Positions 46,901-58,500 of a DNA stretch of 64,000 bases are shown piece after piece (positions within the stretch are counted from its first letter, which is position 1; each line of letters starts with the position of its first letter). Source of the DNA: Nissolia schottii (taxonomy: Eukaryota > Streptophyta > Magnoliopsida > Fabales > Fabaceae); contig QANU01000796.1 of NCBI GenBank assembly GCA_003254905.1, positions 545,577 to 609,576 on the forward strand. Direction: 5' to 3'. Under the pieces are notes generated by a model. That model had not been told where the DNA came from and ran no database searches. It worked only from the letters and a program-made list of their open reading frames with translations. Both the position numbers and the translations under genes were made by a program.

Positions 46901-47984
46901 TTGTAATTGGTGTTTGTATTTGAGATATTAGTGAAAGAAAATCTTTGAGAGATTGAAGAACTAGACGTAGATTCTTAACATTTGGGAATCGAACCAGTAT
47001 AGTTCCTGTGTGTTAAATTCTCTTATTCCCTTTCACTTTTTCCTTATTTCTAAACTTTAGAAAGAAGCTCTGTTCTGTCAAAGAAGCGTTGTTTCATATT
47101 TCTAGAAAACTTGTCTCCCTGAACTTAAGAAGATTATCTCTCAAAGTTTTAGGAGATTACTTTTCTGGTCAAAACGGAAATAAATTTCTGATAAGAAATT
47201 AGTTGCTTAAATTTAACCCCCTTCTCTAAGTCATATTAAACCATCAATAATGGTAACGCCGTCACTGATTTCCATATTGTAGATGGTGCCTTCGCAGCGC
47301 GGTAATCCAGTAAGTTAAATTGTGTCCCGTAGTTAAATTTTTGTTTTTTCCTTGCATATATCGGGTGGTATAAGCACTTTTGGCAGTTTACCTTTCAACT
47401 TCTTTGACTAACCTATCTTTCAATTTGCTAAATTGAAAATTGAAATTTGATTAAGACTATCATTGAAATGATGCAGAGAGATAAATTAACCCCACATATG
47501 GCCGTGTCGGATGATGCCAGTCCTGAAAACTTGGCGAATCTAGCCCAGTGTGCAAAAGAGCTGCCAGATGAACAAGTTAAAATGGTCAATCCAGTAATAT
47601 TTCAACTCGAGCCAACCGGTGAGGGTACTTTACTTATGCAGAGGCCCTTACAAGGTACATAGTCCTACACCCCCTTCCGTTCTTTATTTAGTCATTTAGT
47701 TATGCGCAAATATTAAAATAATTTTTTTTTAAAAAAAATTGTCCTTATTTAATATCTTTATTTTTATTTATTATCTCTTATATCTTTTATATATAAAAGG
47801 AGGAGGGAGAGATTCTTCAATTAATTCAGTGTGTGATCCAAAAATTTGCCAAGACATTGCAAAATCAAATGTGTCTTTGGGAAACTAAATAAAACTTGAT
47901 CATATTGTTATTCTGTGCAGGGTTGCTCAGATTCTCCACAAAGAGAAGACGACTCGATTGGCTAAATTCCATGCCAAAAATTGA
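43925..47984 (+). pseudogene. Patatin-like phospholipase pseudogene interrupted by a solo LTR
   Basis: Exon 1 (43925-44056) is open but reads VEGGGIRG instead of DGGGIRG. Exon 2 (from about 44760) has lost the DGDE segment, carries two frame breaks, lacks the LITAML region and changes GTSTGG to RSSTGG. Exon 3 starts at about 45697 with VREPKFKY, is split at 45804 by a 1.44-kb LTR, and resumes at 47252 with a one-base frame error before the donor. Exon 4 is missing entirely. Exon 5 (about 47478-47656) has a frame break near its 3' end. Exon 6 (47921-47984) is still open to TGA. It is a duplicate of the gene at 35.3 kb, non-functional by several independent lesions. Confidence 0.9.
45805..47246 (+). 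mobile_element. Solo LTR (about 1442 bp), probably Ty1/copia type
   Basis: The insert begins TGTTGATT and ends ACCATCA, the TG...CA form of LTRs. Flanking pentamers AAAAT (45800-45804) and ATAAT (47247-47251) are a target duplication with one mismatch, and removing insert plus one pentamer restores the reading frame of patatin exon 3 at that point. A promoter-like GAGTATAAAAAAGG lies at 46572. GGGAATCGAACCAGTATAG (46984), TTCCTGTGTGTTAA and a pyrimidine-rich 3' end resemble U5 regions of legume copia elements. No internal retrotransposon sequence remains, so recombination between two LTRs is inferred. Confidence 0.75.
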
Positions 47985-49097
47985 TGAATTGAAATTGTTG
48001 CAGTGCCACTGGTGGAGTTTGTTTTGTTCACTTTCAGCAGTGACTTGTGTTTTACCCCCATATGCCATTTGTGCTATGGAAAAGAATAAACCATAAGGGT
48101 CGTGTAAATGATACTTCTGTGTGTTGTATGTAAACTTTGTGCTTTGAGTGGAATAATGCTCTTGTATTGTTTTTAAAAGAAAAATGAATAAAAAAGAGCA
48201 AATCTTTGTAGTCTTTCAAAATTCAACGCATATCTGTATTTGTGGAAAGACATTGGACATCCATAAACAGAAGTGCCAACTTTGTTATATATGATACAAC
48301 AATTCAAAATAAAGCTTAACGAACATGCTGGAAAACTGAAAAATTATGTTAAAAATGGCTAAATTGAGATTTCCCTGGAGAAAAAAGTGTTGGATGGTAA
48401 ACTAGGGCAAGTAGGGAGGGTTAGAAAGTTGGTGCTACATGGAAAGGCAAGAAAGTAGGTTTTCCATTAAAGATTGGAATCTGAGAAATCAATATTCACT
48501 TGGCTTTTTTAACCTCAATGCAAAGTTACATAATCAAAAATGTCATCCTAATACGCGTTAGAAATTTATAACAAAAAGCGAAAGCTTCAATCACAAGATT
48601 GAGAACCTAGAATATGGTTGAATTGTAAAAGGGAATATACAAACCTTGTGAGAATGCTTGAAAACGCCAAGAGGGAAGAGGTGATAAAAACAGGTTGCAT
48701 TCCAGATGGATTTATATTGAAAGGCTTCACTTCAGTAATTGGTGATTGCTCCCTGTTTCAAATTGTAAGACAATGGAAATGTCAATTACTTCATTAGTAC
48801 ACTCGACTATCATTTAATCCTTCATAAACACATGACAACTCATCTGCCATAATATATAAAAGCAAATTCTACCAAATATAAGCCGAGTCCAATGTGAGTC
48901 AATATCCAAGCCAATGGAGGTACAACACAGGACAATTGAAGATCAAACACGCCATTCTATTTACTACTTAGTGCTCCTGAGAAACAGACCAATAACTTCA
49001 ACATTTCATTCTTTTCTGATCTTTATAAAATTCTTTGCAGCTGCATAATGATAACAACACATGTTCTAAGTGTCACAATGATAATGAAGTACCTTGA
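47985..49097. other. 3' flank of the patatin pseudogene, with an exon-like patch
   Basis: AGTCTTTCAAAATTCAAC (48211) repeats the 3' flank of the intact patatin gene (38158), so that copy also included downstream DNA. No complete gene is present. See the separate entry for the exon-like patch at 48645-48752. Confidence 0.5.
48645..48752 (-). other. Exon-like open segment with splice-like ends, family not recognised
   Basis: On the minus strand TTGAAACAG precedes 108 nt that read EQSPITEVKPFNINPSGMQP then VFITSSLLAFSSILT, ending CACAAG before GTTTGTAT, a reasonable donor. The plus strand is also open, so coding status is uncertain. No partner exon was found. It may be a stranded exon left by rearrangement. 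Confidence 0.3.
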
Positions 49098-50408
49098 TTA
49101 CTGTCCCGAGCTAGGACCAACTGAGGGGAGGCGCTGCAAAGAGGTTGCCTCCAGGAGTTGCACAAGAGATGCATATACATTAGCTGGGTCAGACACGCTC
49201 CTCATGATTGCCAGTTTCCAAAATCCTCCCTCCCCAAACAACAGCAATCACATCTGCATTCCTAGAAATAGAAAGTCTGTGAGCCTCTATGACAAGAGCC
49301 TCTTGCCCACTCTTCTAAGACTCAACATCCAGAGCACTGGTCACTTCATCTAACAAAAGGATTGATGGATTCCTCACCACAGCACGGGATATTGCAATTC
49401 TTTGCTTCTGTCTACCAGATAGCTGTATCCCTCTATCGCCAACCTGAAAAAAAGATTTAGTATATCACCTCTTGAGAAAAAAAAGCATCATATTTTAATT
49501 TTATAATAGAGTATACATTTTACAGTCCTTGTTAAACAAATTTAGCGTCGACACACTTATCGCACACGTTACAGCATAATTTCAAATGTTCATTGGTACA
49601 TCTAGCACGCATACCTCCACTTGCTTTCAAAAAAGTGCTTCAGAAATACAGTTGGTAAAGGATGAGATTTCTTCAAATATATAACCTACAAATATTTATA
49701 TTTAACTATTTGCAATCCATTAGTGTTATTAGTGTAAACATTTTAACCAATTATGATACCAACACAATCATCATTTTTATGTTTTCTTAGTTCTCTTCCT
49801 TCTAGGCCACATGCTCAATGGAAAAAGATTCTAAAATCTAAAGTTAGGGAGTTAAGAGATCAAGAATAACACTGAAGGAAAAATATCACATGTTTATGAA
49901 ATTTTTTGATGTATTATATTAAAAATCTAAAGATGCATAGATCATACCTGAGTTTCTAATCTACCAGGAAGGTTGTAATGAAAATTTGAGCATCATAAAG
50001 CTTCATTGAACATTTTCGTACTTCAAGAGTGGCATCATCTTTTCCATATAGTGTGTTCGCCTTGATGCTTGTAGCAAAGAGGGCAGGTTCTTGATTAACA
50101 AGCCCAATTTGCTGCCAAAACCATTTGAGGTTCACTCTTCACTGATATATTCCTATCTATTAGTATCTGACCTGAGAGGGATTCCTAGAAGCATTCAATC
50201 AATGAGGTAATGGTGCTCTTTCTAGAACCACTTCCTCCCACAAGGGCTACAATTTTTCCCCGAAGTAATCAGGACATAGATTGTCGAAGATGACTACATG
50301 TGGAAGAGATGGGTAACTAAAACAGACATCCTTGAATTGGATATGACCCTCCAATTTGTTTAATTTGCTACCAGTTTGCCATAGATCATAGATCATACCT
50401 TGAATTTG
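49098..50408 (-). pseudogene. ABCB (MDR/P-glycoprotein) transporter relic: nucleotide-binding domain with retained intron
   Basis: Minus-strand fragments in order: [15 protein letters not shown] start ([20 protein letters not shown]), Walker A region [13 protein letters not shown] (Gly to Arg), QIGLVNQEPALFATSIK, YGKDDATLE, a typical GT/AG intron (49444-49947), then [15 protein letters not shown] (signature LSGGQ changed to LSGRQ), [25 protein letters not shown] and a stop at 49315-49317. [15 protein letters not shown] follows in another frame and the piece ends GQ-stop near 49098. It resembles the first nucleotide-binding domain of plant ABCB2/ABCB10-type exporters. Frame breaks, an internal stop and lost catalytic glycines show it is dead. 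The intron shows it came from genomic DNA, not a retrocopy. Confidence 0.85.
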
Positions 50409-50418
50409 ATACAGCTTC

Positions 50419-52878
50419 CTAACCTTCATGAATTGCCTCTGCGTTCAGTCCCAGAACCATATAAGTTATATTATCTGGCGAAATACCCTTTTCCATCATT
50501 TCGCCATATAGTTTATGCGCCTGGTCTATGTATCCATGCTTACGGTACCAAGCAATGAGGATAGTATAAGTTACAACATCAGGTCTAACTGCAACTTGGT
50601 TCATCTTATCAAACACCCAGAAGGCCAAATCTATCCTGTTTGACTTGCAAAATCCATCAATCAAACATGTATAAGTAATTACATTTGGCAAACAGCCCTC
50701 CCTTGACATTTCTTCAAATAACACCCAGGCCTTTTTCATTTCTTTACAATTACAAAAGCCAGCTATTAAAGATGTATATGAAATCTGATCTGGATGCAAA
50801 CCTCTTTCTCTCATTTCCATAAAAATGCCATATGCTTCATGCATTTTGCAACTACGGCTAAATATGTTAATAAGAATTGTGTACGTGATGGTGTTGAAAG
50901 TGATCCCTGCTTTTACCATTCTTGTGAATAACATCACAGCCATTTTAAAATTTGGCTGTTTGGCAAAGCCGGATATAAGAGTACTATAATTAACAGCTCC
51001 AGGAAGTACATTCTTTTTAAGCATTCTCGGCAGGAGCTCCAATGCCATTTCTGGATAACTTTCTTTGCAAAGCTTGTATATGATGGCATTATATGAATGT
51101 GAGTTGAGGTTAATTCCATGGTCTGAGAATTCCTCCAATAGTGTCAAGGCATCTTTTAAGTGACCAGTCCTGCAGTATCCGTCAAGAACATAATTGCAAG
51201 CAATGGTATCTGGCCAGATACCATCTTGTAGCATGACTTTAAAAACTTCCAATGCCTTATCAAAGAGTCCCAGTTTGTAGAATCCTCTAATAAGATAGCG
51301 CCAACTAAAAGAAGTCGGAACCAAACCTTTGCTGATCATCTCCTCCAAAAGCTTGATGGCAGAATCCATATCACCTTGCATGCAAAACCCACTGATTAAT
51401 GTTTCATAAACAGCGTGATCATATTTGTAACCAGAAGCACCAATGCTGCGGAAAATGTCCATTGCACTTTGCACCAGCTTACGGTTGCATAGACCATGGA
51501 TGAGGGAGGTGTAGGTAACAACAGATGGTTTTATCTGGTCAAGTTCCATTTCCTTCATCAAGTCAAGACTTTTTTCTACATCCCCTTTCCTGCAGAGTGC
51601 ATCAATTAAAATGCTGTAGCTATAAACATCAGGCACTATTCCAGAGCTCTTCATTTCTTCCAAAACTTCCAAAGCTTCATGAACTGCACCTCTTATACAG
51701 AAACCATAAATTATAGCATTAAAACAATGGCTATTGAGAGGCTTGTTATTATAGCACAAATTGCGAATTAACTTCAAAGCAACATCAACAGAACCAACTT
51801 TACAAAGTCCATGAATATAAGTACTGTATGTGACAACAGTTGGGCTTTGCCCACTCCTGTATATTTTTCCTAAAATCTCGGTAGCCCGTCTAATATCTGC
51901 ATCCCAACCAAGGCCTCCTCTACAATAAAAGTTCATCATAATCGTATAGGTGTAGATATTTGGTGATGGACCAGAGTCTTTCAACTCCTCAAAAAACGGC
52001 CTTACAAACTCCACTCTATTTGCTTCTACCAAACATTTCAACAAGAAATTGCAAGACATTATATCAGGTTCAAGCCCAACACGCTTAGCACTCACAAACA
52101 CATCAAGAGAATTTTCAAGCATAGAATTGGATGCAAATACCTTCATGAGCACATCAAACACAACAATTGACCTTTTGACATGTTGGGGGGAATCCATCAA
52201 AGCAGGAAACAATTTAAACGCATCGTACCTGGCCTCATTACAATACCCAACAACATCCCTAAGCAATTCAAACACCTTCAAATGCATCCCTGCCAAGGCA
52301 AAGGTGTGAATGATAATCCTAAAACAACTGATTGAATGAGAAAACCCATGGTTCTCAACCCAACTCCCAAACCTTACTTCCCTCGCAACCCTCCAATTCA
52401 ACGACTTAAACACCCTAACCACCAGCGGAAACAACTCTCCCTTCGTTCCAGGGACTCGGGAACTCGACCCGTTTAACCCAAAATTGGCCACTGAGCTGGG
52501 AACAAGTTCAGGACTTTCATCGAACACTTGGTCTTCCAACATCAACGCCCAAGAAGCAGCACTGTAGAACCTAACAAAGCATGGCTGTTGCTGGGAGTGC
52601 ACTTTGCTTCGGAGCAAACCACGACCAAGTGAACATGTTAACGACATCAACACACACCCATACACCCAGCTTGTGGGAAAAAAACAGAACACCCCAAAAG
52701 CCCGAAAAACCAGACTATAAGCTGAAACTAATGACAGTGTATTGGGAAGGGCCTTGATGGGTGCACGAGGGTTTGTGGACAGATTTGCGGTGAAAGGTGG
52801 GTTTGTGAAGTTGCAGGGCATTAATGTCTCAGGGTGAAGGAACTGCGGTTGCTGAGAATGGGAGTGTTTGACACACAC
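50419..52878 (-). CDS. P-class pentatricopeptide repeat protein (single exon, up to 819 aa)
   Basis: The open frame is intact and intronless, as in most PPR genes. From about residue 270 it is built of roughly fifteen 35-aa PPR motifs ending in a partial one (typical starts: [45 protein letters not shown]). No E, DYW or SMR extension follows, so it is P-class and probably binds organelle RNA for stabilisation, splicing or translation. The true start may be Met78 (52647). From there the N terminus ([15 protein letters not shown], then Arg/Ser-rich) looks like a mitochondrial presequence, giving 742 aa; the upstream 77 codons are less protein-like. The C terminus ([17 protein letters not shown]) ends where the ABCB relic begins, so its 3' UTR is probably made of that relic. 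Confidence 0.92.
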   Translation of the reverse strand: MCVKHSHSQQPQFLHPETLMPCNFTNPPFTANLSTNPRAPIKALPNTLSLVSAYSLVFRAFGVFCFFPTSWVYGCVLMSLTCSLGRGLLRSKVHSQQQPCFVRFYSAASWALMLEDQVFDESPELVPSSVANFGLNGSSSRVPGTKGELFPLVVRVFKSLNWRVAREVRFGSWVENHGFSHSISCFRIIIHTFALAGMHLKVFELLRDVVGYCNEARYDAFKLFPALMDSPQHVKRSIVVFDVLMKVFASNSMLENSLDVFVSAKRVGLEPDIMSCNFLLKCLVEANRVEFVRPFFEELKDSGPSPNIYTYTIMMNFYCRGGLGWDADIRRATEILGKIYRSGQSPTVVTYSTYIHGLCKVGSVDVALKLIRNLCYNNKPLNSHCFNAIIYGFCIRGAVHEALEVLEEMKSSGIVPDVYSYSILIDALCRKGDVEKSLDLMKEMELDQIKPSVVTYTSLIHGLCNRKLVQSAMDIFRSIGASGYKYDHAVYETLISGFCMQGDMDSAIKLLEEMISKGLVPTSFSWRYLIRGFYKLGLFDKALEVFKVMLQDGIWPDTIACNYVLDGYCRTGHLKDALTLLEEFSDHGINLNSHSYNAIIYKLCKESYPEMALELLPRMLKKNVLPGAVNYSTLISGFAKQPNFKMAVMLFTRMVKAGITFNTITYTILINIFSRSCKMHEAYGIFMEMRERGLHPDQISYTSLIAGFCNCKEMKKAWVLFEEMSREGCLPNVITYTCLIDGFCKSNRIDLAFWVFDKMNQVAVRPDVVTYTILIAWYRKHGYIDQAHKLYGEMMEKGISPDNITYMVLGLNAEAIHEG

Positions 52879-54200
52879 AAAAACGTTTTTGCGGCCACAC
52901 CTATCTCACTTGGAGAAGAATTTGAAAGTGGAGAGGTTTGTTGGAAGCTGCTTATTTGAGTTCGAATCGAACGTAAGAATGAGAAGTATGAAACTTGACT
53001 CTGCTACTCACACGAGGGAAATATTACTTCGACTTGGGCACCTGATTTTATACGTAAATGTTTTTCTGGCAAATGTTTCGATGTTTTTTTTTTTAAATAT
53101 AAAAAAATTTAAATGCTAACGTAAAAAAAATTCTATAAATATATTTTTATTGTCTTGTACTATTTAGATTTAGTGATTACAGATAAACAATTAGCATGTA
53201 ATATGTGAATAATGTGGGAAAAGTCATGGGAATAGAAATAATTAGTATTAAAGGAATTTTATTTTATTTTTTTTATAGGAGAAAATTTTCACTCCCACTC
53301 AACTCCTTCTAATAATACTAGAAGGGGAAAAAATGAAAAAACGTTATGCCTGCATTCTTATGTTAGAGCCTTGGAGGAATTCGTACATTAACATTGCTTC
53401 AGCAACAGAAAGCAGCAATTATGCATTCCAGTTTATTTCCTAAAGGTTGGTTGACCTCGGTGTAGTATTACTGACTGTAACTTATTCGTGGAAAAGACAC
53501 TAGTTGAGGGTTATAAAGTGAGAAGAGTTATTTTAAATTTATTATGATTTTTATTTGTGTTTTTATTTTCATAAAAGTTTGATTTTTTAACTCATTAGTA
53601 ACATAATTCAAATATAAATATAAATATAAATATATATATATATAATATGGTTGTAACAAAATATTTAATGGACTTAAAATAACTCCAATAAAGTATCTTA
53701 ATAAAAATTTTATTTTGTTGATGAAAATTTAATAAATTGAGCCTATTGTTAATATTTTTTTTAAAATGTTAATAGAATTATTCTAAAAATTAATATATTA
53801 ATATTATTAATAAGCTTAATTTATTATTTTTCATTAACAAAATAAAATATTTATTAATGACACTCTATTAGAATTATTTTCAGCTTATTATAATTTTTAT
53901 TTGTGTTCTTTTTATAAAAGTTTGATTTTTTTAACTCATCGGTAACACAGCTTAGGTATAAAATATATATAATAGTTATAACAAAATAACATAATAATAT
54001 TGGTAATTTAGTAGCAATGATGTTTGCCTATTTAACTTGATGTGCTAAGTTCAACTTTTTGAGTCAATAATACAAAGTTCAAGTATAAAATAAATATAAT
54101 AGTTACAAAACTATATAGCAATAATGTTGTTAACTTAGTGGCAAAGTTATTTGCCTTTCAACAAAGAGCCTTGGGTTCAATTCGTTGCAAAAGTTATAAT
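52879..54200. other. Upstream region of the PPR gene; AT-rich, no gene
   Basis: The first few hundred bases hold the promoter of the PPR gene. Farther on, related words (TTTTATAAAAGTTTGATTTTT, AACTCATYRGTAACA, AATATATATAATA) recur at about 53570 and 53910, a local duplication. Nothing coding. Confidence 0.45.
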
Positions 54201-54209
54201 TTTTTTCCT

Positions 54210-55135
54210 TAAATTTAATAGGCACATGGCAACTTAATCCCTCTCAATTTCAATTTTAGTCAACTTAGTCCAATTTCGTTCCTCTCAATTCAAAAAACTA
54301 GGCCTCATTAATCCTTTCGTCCGCTTGACTAATGGTGGCTACTGATGTAGCGGTTAACGGCGTGTCATGTCACTCCGTTAACTATCGCATCACCTCCTTC
54401 ACCTCCTTCCACGTAGGCATCCTTTCATATGTGAGACTGACATCTTAACCACTAGGCTACTAGTGTTATGGTTATATGATGTTGTATATAGTTTATACAT
54501 GAACGGTGTTACTAATAAATGACTCAAAAAATCAAACTTTTGTCACTAGCAAGCAATTATTTTTTTATAAAAAAAAGATACAAATAAAAATTGTAATAGT
54601 CTTATACTCCCTTTCACGTAAGCATCATTCCATCTCTGAGGCTAACATCTTAACCACTAGGCTACTAGTGTTATTACTATATGATGTTACATATATTTTA
54701 TACCTGAACGATGTTACTAATAAATGACTCAAAAAATCCAACGAACAGAGCGAGGTAACACGTTAACTGCCATGTCAATAAACACTGTTAATTAAGCAGA
54801 CAATAAGACTAACAAGGCTAATTTTTTAAATTGAGAGAGACAAAATTAGCCCAAAAAAAATTTGCAAGGGACTAAGTTGACCGAAATTGAAATTGAGAGG
54901 GATCAAGTTGAGGGTTCATGTGTCTCGCTTACCTACATGGAAAGGGTGATGTGACGATTAACATAACACATCATTCCGTTAACCGCTACATTATCAACCA
55001 CCAGTAGTGAAATAGATGGAAGGACTAATGTGTCCAATTTTTTGAATTGAGAGGGACGAAATTGTCTGAAAAAATTTGGGAGAAATGAAATTGACCAAAA
55101 TCGAAATCTAGAGGGACTAACTTGGAGTTTTTTCA
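54210..55135. repeat. Nested foldback element with inverted outer arms and an internal direct repeat
   Basis: Left outer words (CTCTCAATTTCAATTTTAG, TTCGTTCCTCTCAATTC, GTAGCGGTTAACGG) return in reverse complement on the right (GAATTGAGAGGGACGAAATT, TTAACCGCTACA, CCAAAATCGAAATCTAGAGG). Inside, a unit of about 130 bp beginning CCACGTAGGCATC..CATATGTGAG at 54409 recurs at about 54614 (CACTAGGCTACTAGTGTTAT in both). The layout suggests one foldback element inserted in or rearranged with another. Non-coding. Confidence 0.6.
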
Positions 55136-55286
55136 AAAAAAAAAATTATTCATTCCACAACCTTCTAGGTTCACGTTCAGAATGAAAGGCAGAAGAAAAT
55201 AACACTCACTCTGCCCTTTGATCTAGAACTCAAATGAGTTTTAATGTTTTTGTATTTCATTATTCCATTCCATTATTACCATGAAT

Positions 55287-55471
55287 TAACCAACGGGGGT
55301 TGGTCCAAATGGTAAGCGGCTTGGTATCGCTTAAGTAAAGTCCCAAGTTCGAGACCTTATGTACGTAGTTATCCCTACTGGGAGACTCACCCGCCATAGC
55401 CAGGTGCGCAACCCGGGTCGACCCGGATTAGTCAAGGCTAAGCCTTGGATATAGGGACAGACAACATAAAA
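55287..55471 (+). mobile_element. tRNA-derived SINE with 15-bp target-site duplication
   Basis: ATTATTACCATGAAT flanks both ends exactly (55272-55286 and 55472-55486). The 5' part contains an A-box-like TGGTCCAAATGGTAAGCGG and a B-box-like AAGTTCGAGACC, spaced as in a tRNA-derived pol III promoter. A 3' body rich in CCCGGGTCGACCCGG follows. Length is about 185 bp. The perfect duplication suggests a fairly recent insertion, just downstream of the RBR gene's stop codon (opposite strand). Confidence 0.88.
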
Positions 55472-55592
55472 ATTATTACCATGAATATTACAATATATCC
55501 AAGCCGAGAAGCAAGATATATTCTCCAGTTGAAATCTCCTTTTTCGGTTTGCAACAATTTCCTCCTACCAGCAAGTAGCAATCCAACAAATA

Positions 55593-58500
55593 TCATCCCT
55601 CACTGTGTTGTTTGCAGCCCTTTGGTCCATAATGCTTACTACCGCGCCTGACAATTTGGTGACACAAGTAGCAATAATGGCTTTGGCATGCCCAGCAAAA
55701 CATGTGATTATTGTTTCCAACCTATTCAAAAAGTGAACATAGAAAATTGTAAAGTTGATGGGAATGATCTTCTTAATGCTACTAGGAGTTTGCTAATAGA
55801 AATTGAGTTGATTGATTCTAAAAGATCACAAGTCTGAAGCAAACTATAAACTTTGTGAACCCATTAGCAAATCAACCATTAATGCATTCAATTTAGTCTA
55901 GAAAATAAGGACAAATAACCTCAAGTCGTAATTTTAATTAAAAGAAATCAACAGAAACCTTCGTATACCTTGGCATTAAATTGACCACAGCTAAGACATG
56001 GTGAACCATGTTGAGGAAAGAGTTCAGCCTGCAATTGTCCTACCACCTGGCGATGATTTATGCGTTCTTGCCAGCCCTCAACCATTTCTTGTGGGAACAA
56101 TTCACACGATCCATCCCTTGTTCCCAAAAATATTGTAAATTCAGATCTTAACTACGCAAAAGAATTATTACAATGCTTTTGAAAAACCAAATACCTGAAA
56201 TGTCCATATGGATCTGATGCATCAATGGCTTTGTTGCAGCGGTAACAAAAATACTGTCCACAATTACTGCACTTCATTTTGTTGCAACCTTCAATTCGAT
56301 TAATTGCCATGTCACAAGAAGGGCACAACTTAGAATCACGATGGATTTCTTTCATGCTAAGCATTTCATTGATCTTTTCACGTTCCCTTTGCTTTTGATC
56401 TTCCTTTAATTGAGACGAATTTTGACGGTCCTATAACAGGACAAAAATCAGAAACTAATAACCATTGTTTGGTTAAAAAACAATTGCCACCAAAATCCAA
56501 GATTAAAAAAATTCACATCAAAACAATGGAAAACAAACAAACTACAACACACTGGCAGAAAACATTCAAACTGTTTAGCACGATTAACAATAAAATCCCG
56601 CAAGCACAATTGTTGGACGATCATAATCGAAATGTTAACAAAGATACAAAAAGTTGAGTGTTTGATGTCATGAAACTAAAGCATCCAATCATCTAATACA
56701 TCGATTGATATTGATGAAAATTCCCCAATGTCTTGCCACTTGACCATCCTAATTAATGTATGAGGAACAGCATTCTTATACCATGGTTATAAAGGGGTGT
56801 TCTATATATGGGTAAGAAGTTAGAATATCTTTCGCGGAGATTTGGATCCTTTAAAGTGAGGAACTAAGGGTCTCACTTTAGAGAGTATAGTGACGAGTTT
56901 CACTTTTGGATTAATAAAGTGGAAAGGGGGACCCATTTATACTTTATTGATATAAAGGTAAAACCCCTCGCTTTAGAAAATCCTGGTCCCTTTTGCAGCT
57001 CCTAAAGTAACAAAGCAATCAAAGAATAAAGATTGAGCCAGTAATCAAGATACTGAAATTCTAACTTCCTCTAAAAAGAAGCAGCTCTTATGAATTCTAG
57101 TTAGTATTGCACGTATTGTGATACGATTCATGCAACACGATGCGATATGAGAGCCCAACGATGTATATCACAGGCTGTTTCCAAAATGGCCAAGAATCAT
57201 TGTTGTATCGTGCAAAACAGCCATGAAGAGATTTGAATTGCATATTTGCGCTTCTTTAAGTGACCGAGTTGAGCATCCAACTAGGTCGGGTCATGCGGAC
57301 CCAATTTGCAAAAGCCCTAAATTTTATTTTATATTTTCACAGATTTTTGCAATAAAATGTTGTGATGTGGCAGCCCCGTCCTACTTTCTTTCGGTCCAAC
57401 CCCCCACCTCTCAACAACAGGTATTTATTTACTTTTTAATGTTTTGTTTTGTTCTTTTAAACGCTTCATCTCTATCAACAACATGTGTCCCTCTCTTAAT
57501 AAATACTCTGTTTTTTATTTTCTTCTTTTTTAATGCCTACGCCATGTATGTCATGGCTGTTTTGTTTTCTTTCGCCAATGTTGTGAACTTTGGATGCCTC
57601 TATTTTATACTTCTCTTTTTAAATGCTGTCTTTGTATCATTTTTAATGTTGTTTCGGTTTTAATAATTTTTTTTATTTCTCTATCTTGTTTTGTTTGGTG
57701 TTTTGTCTAAATGGATCAAACTACAATGAGCATGAATTATGTATTATGTATTATGACTTGAATCTTGCTTTATTTGAAGTACGTAGTTCAATTTATTAGT
57801 TTTAAATTGAGTTATTTGACTTTAAAATGCTAATATATAATAGATTTCTATGTTACTTTATATGAATAGTATTTTTATGTTATTTCTAAGTTTTGATCAT
57901 GTATCTTACTATTCACGATTTGGGAAATGATGTTTGGCTTCTTTTCCTGCTTTCATTTCCTATTTTTAGCTTGTTTCCTGGGTTTTAGGATTTTGTGAAG
58001 GAAAAGTGAAAACAGAAAAATTCAATTTCCTTTATTCACTATTTCTTTTACAAAATCTTAAAGAACAGAAAATAATTTGAAAACACGAAACAGAAATGCA
58101 AACCAAAATTCGAATCCCAATTTGATAACAATGCTCTTCCGAACCCCCAAGAGAAAAAATAAGAAAGAAAATAGCAAGACTAAGAGCTTGAAACATCCAA
58201 CTAAGCTACACTAAACTAAATGACCAGATATCATACCTGCAAAATCTGAAGCTTCATATCTAGTGTCATGCATGCTATGCCAACATGGCGCCGTTCCCTA
58301 CAAAGGGTACAAAAGCTAAAAAAGCATTTTGAGCATTGAGCATGCTGGTCTTCATCCTCTATACAAGGTGTTTCACACCTTGGGCAATAAACAACATCAG
58401 ACATTGATGCAAGTGTTTTCTCCAGCATCATGGATTCCCAGCGCTCATACTCTTGGTCACCAAGTAAGTGTTTTAAAAGGCCAGGTGGAATCATGACCTT

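Noticed and set aside
56840..56985. Possible MITE in RBR intron 4
   Set aside because: Only a short imperfect hairpin pairs; no TIR ends or target duplication could be defined.
57223..57663. 146-codon hydrophobic plus-strand frame
   Set aside because: Lies within an intron of the RBR gene, is Phe/Leu-rich from T-rich DNA and has no family resemblance or splice support.
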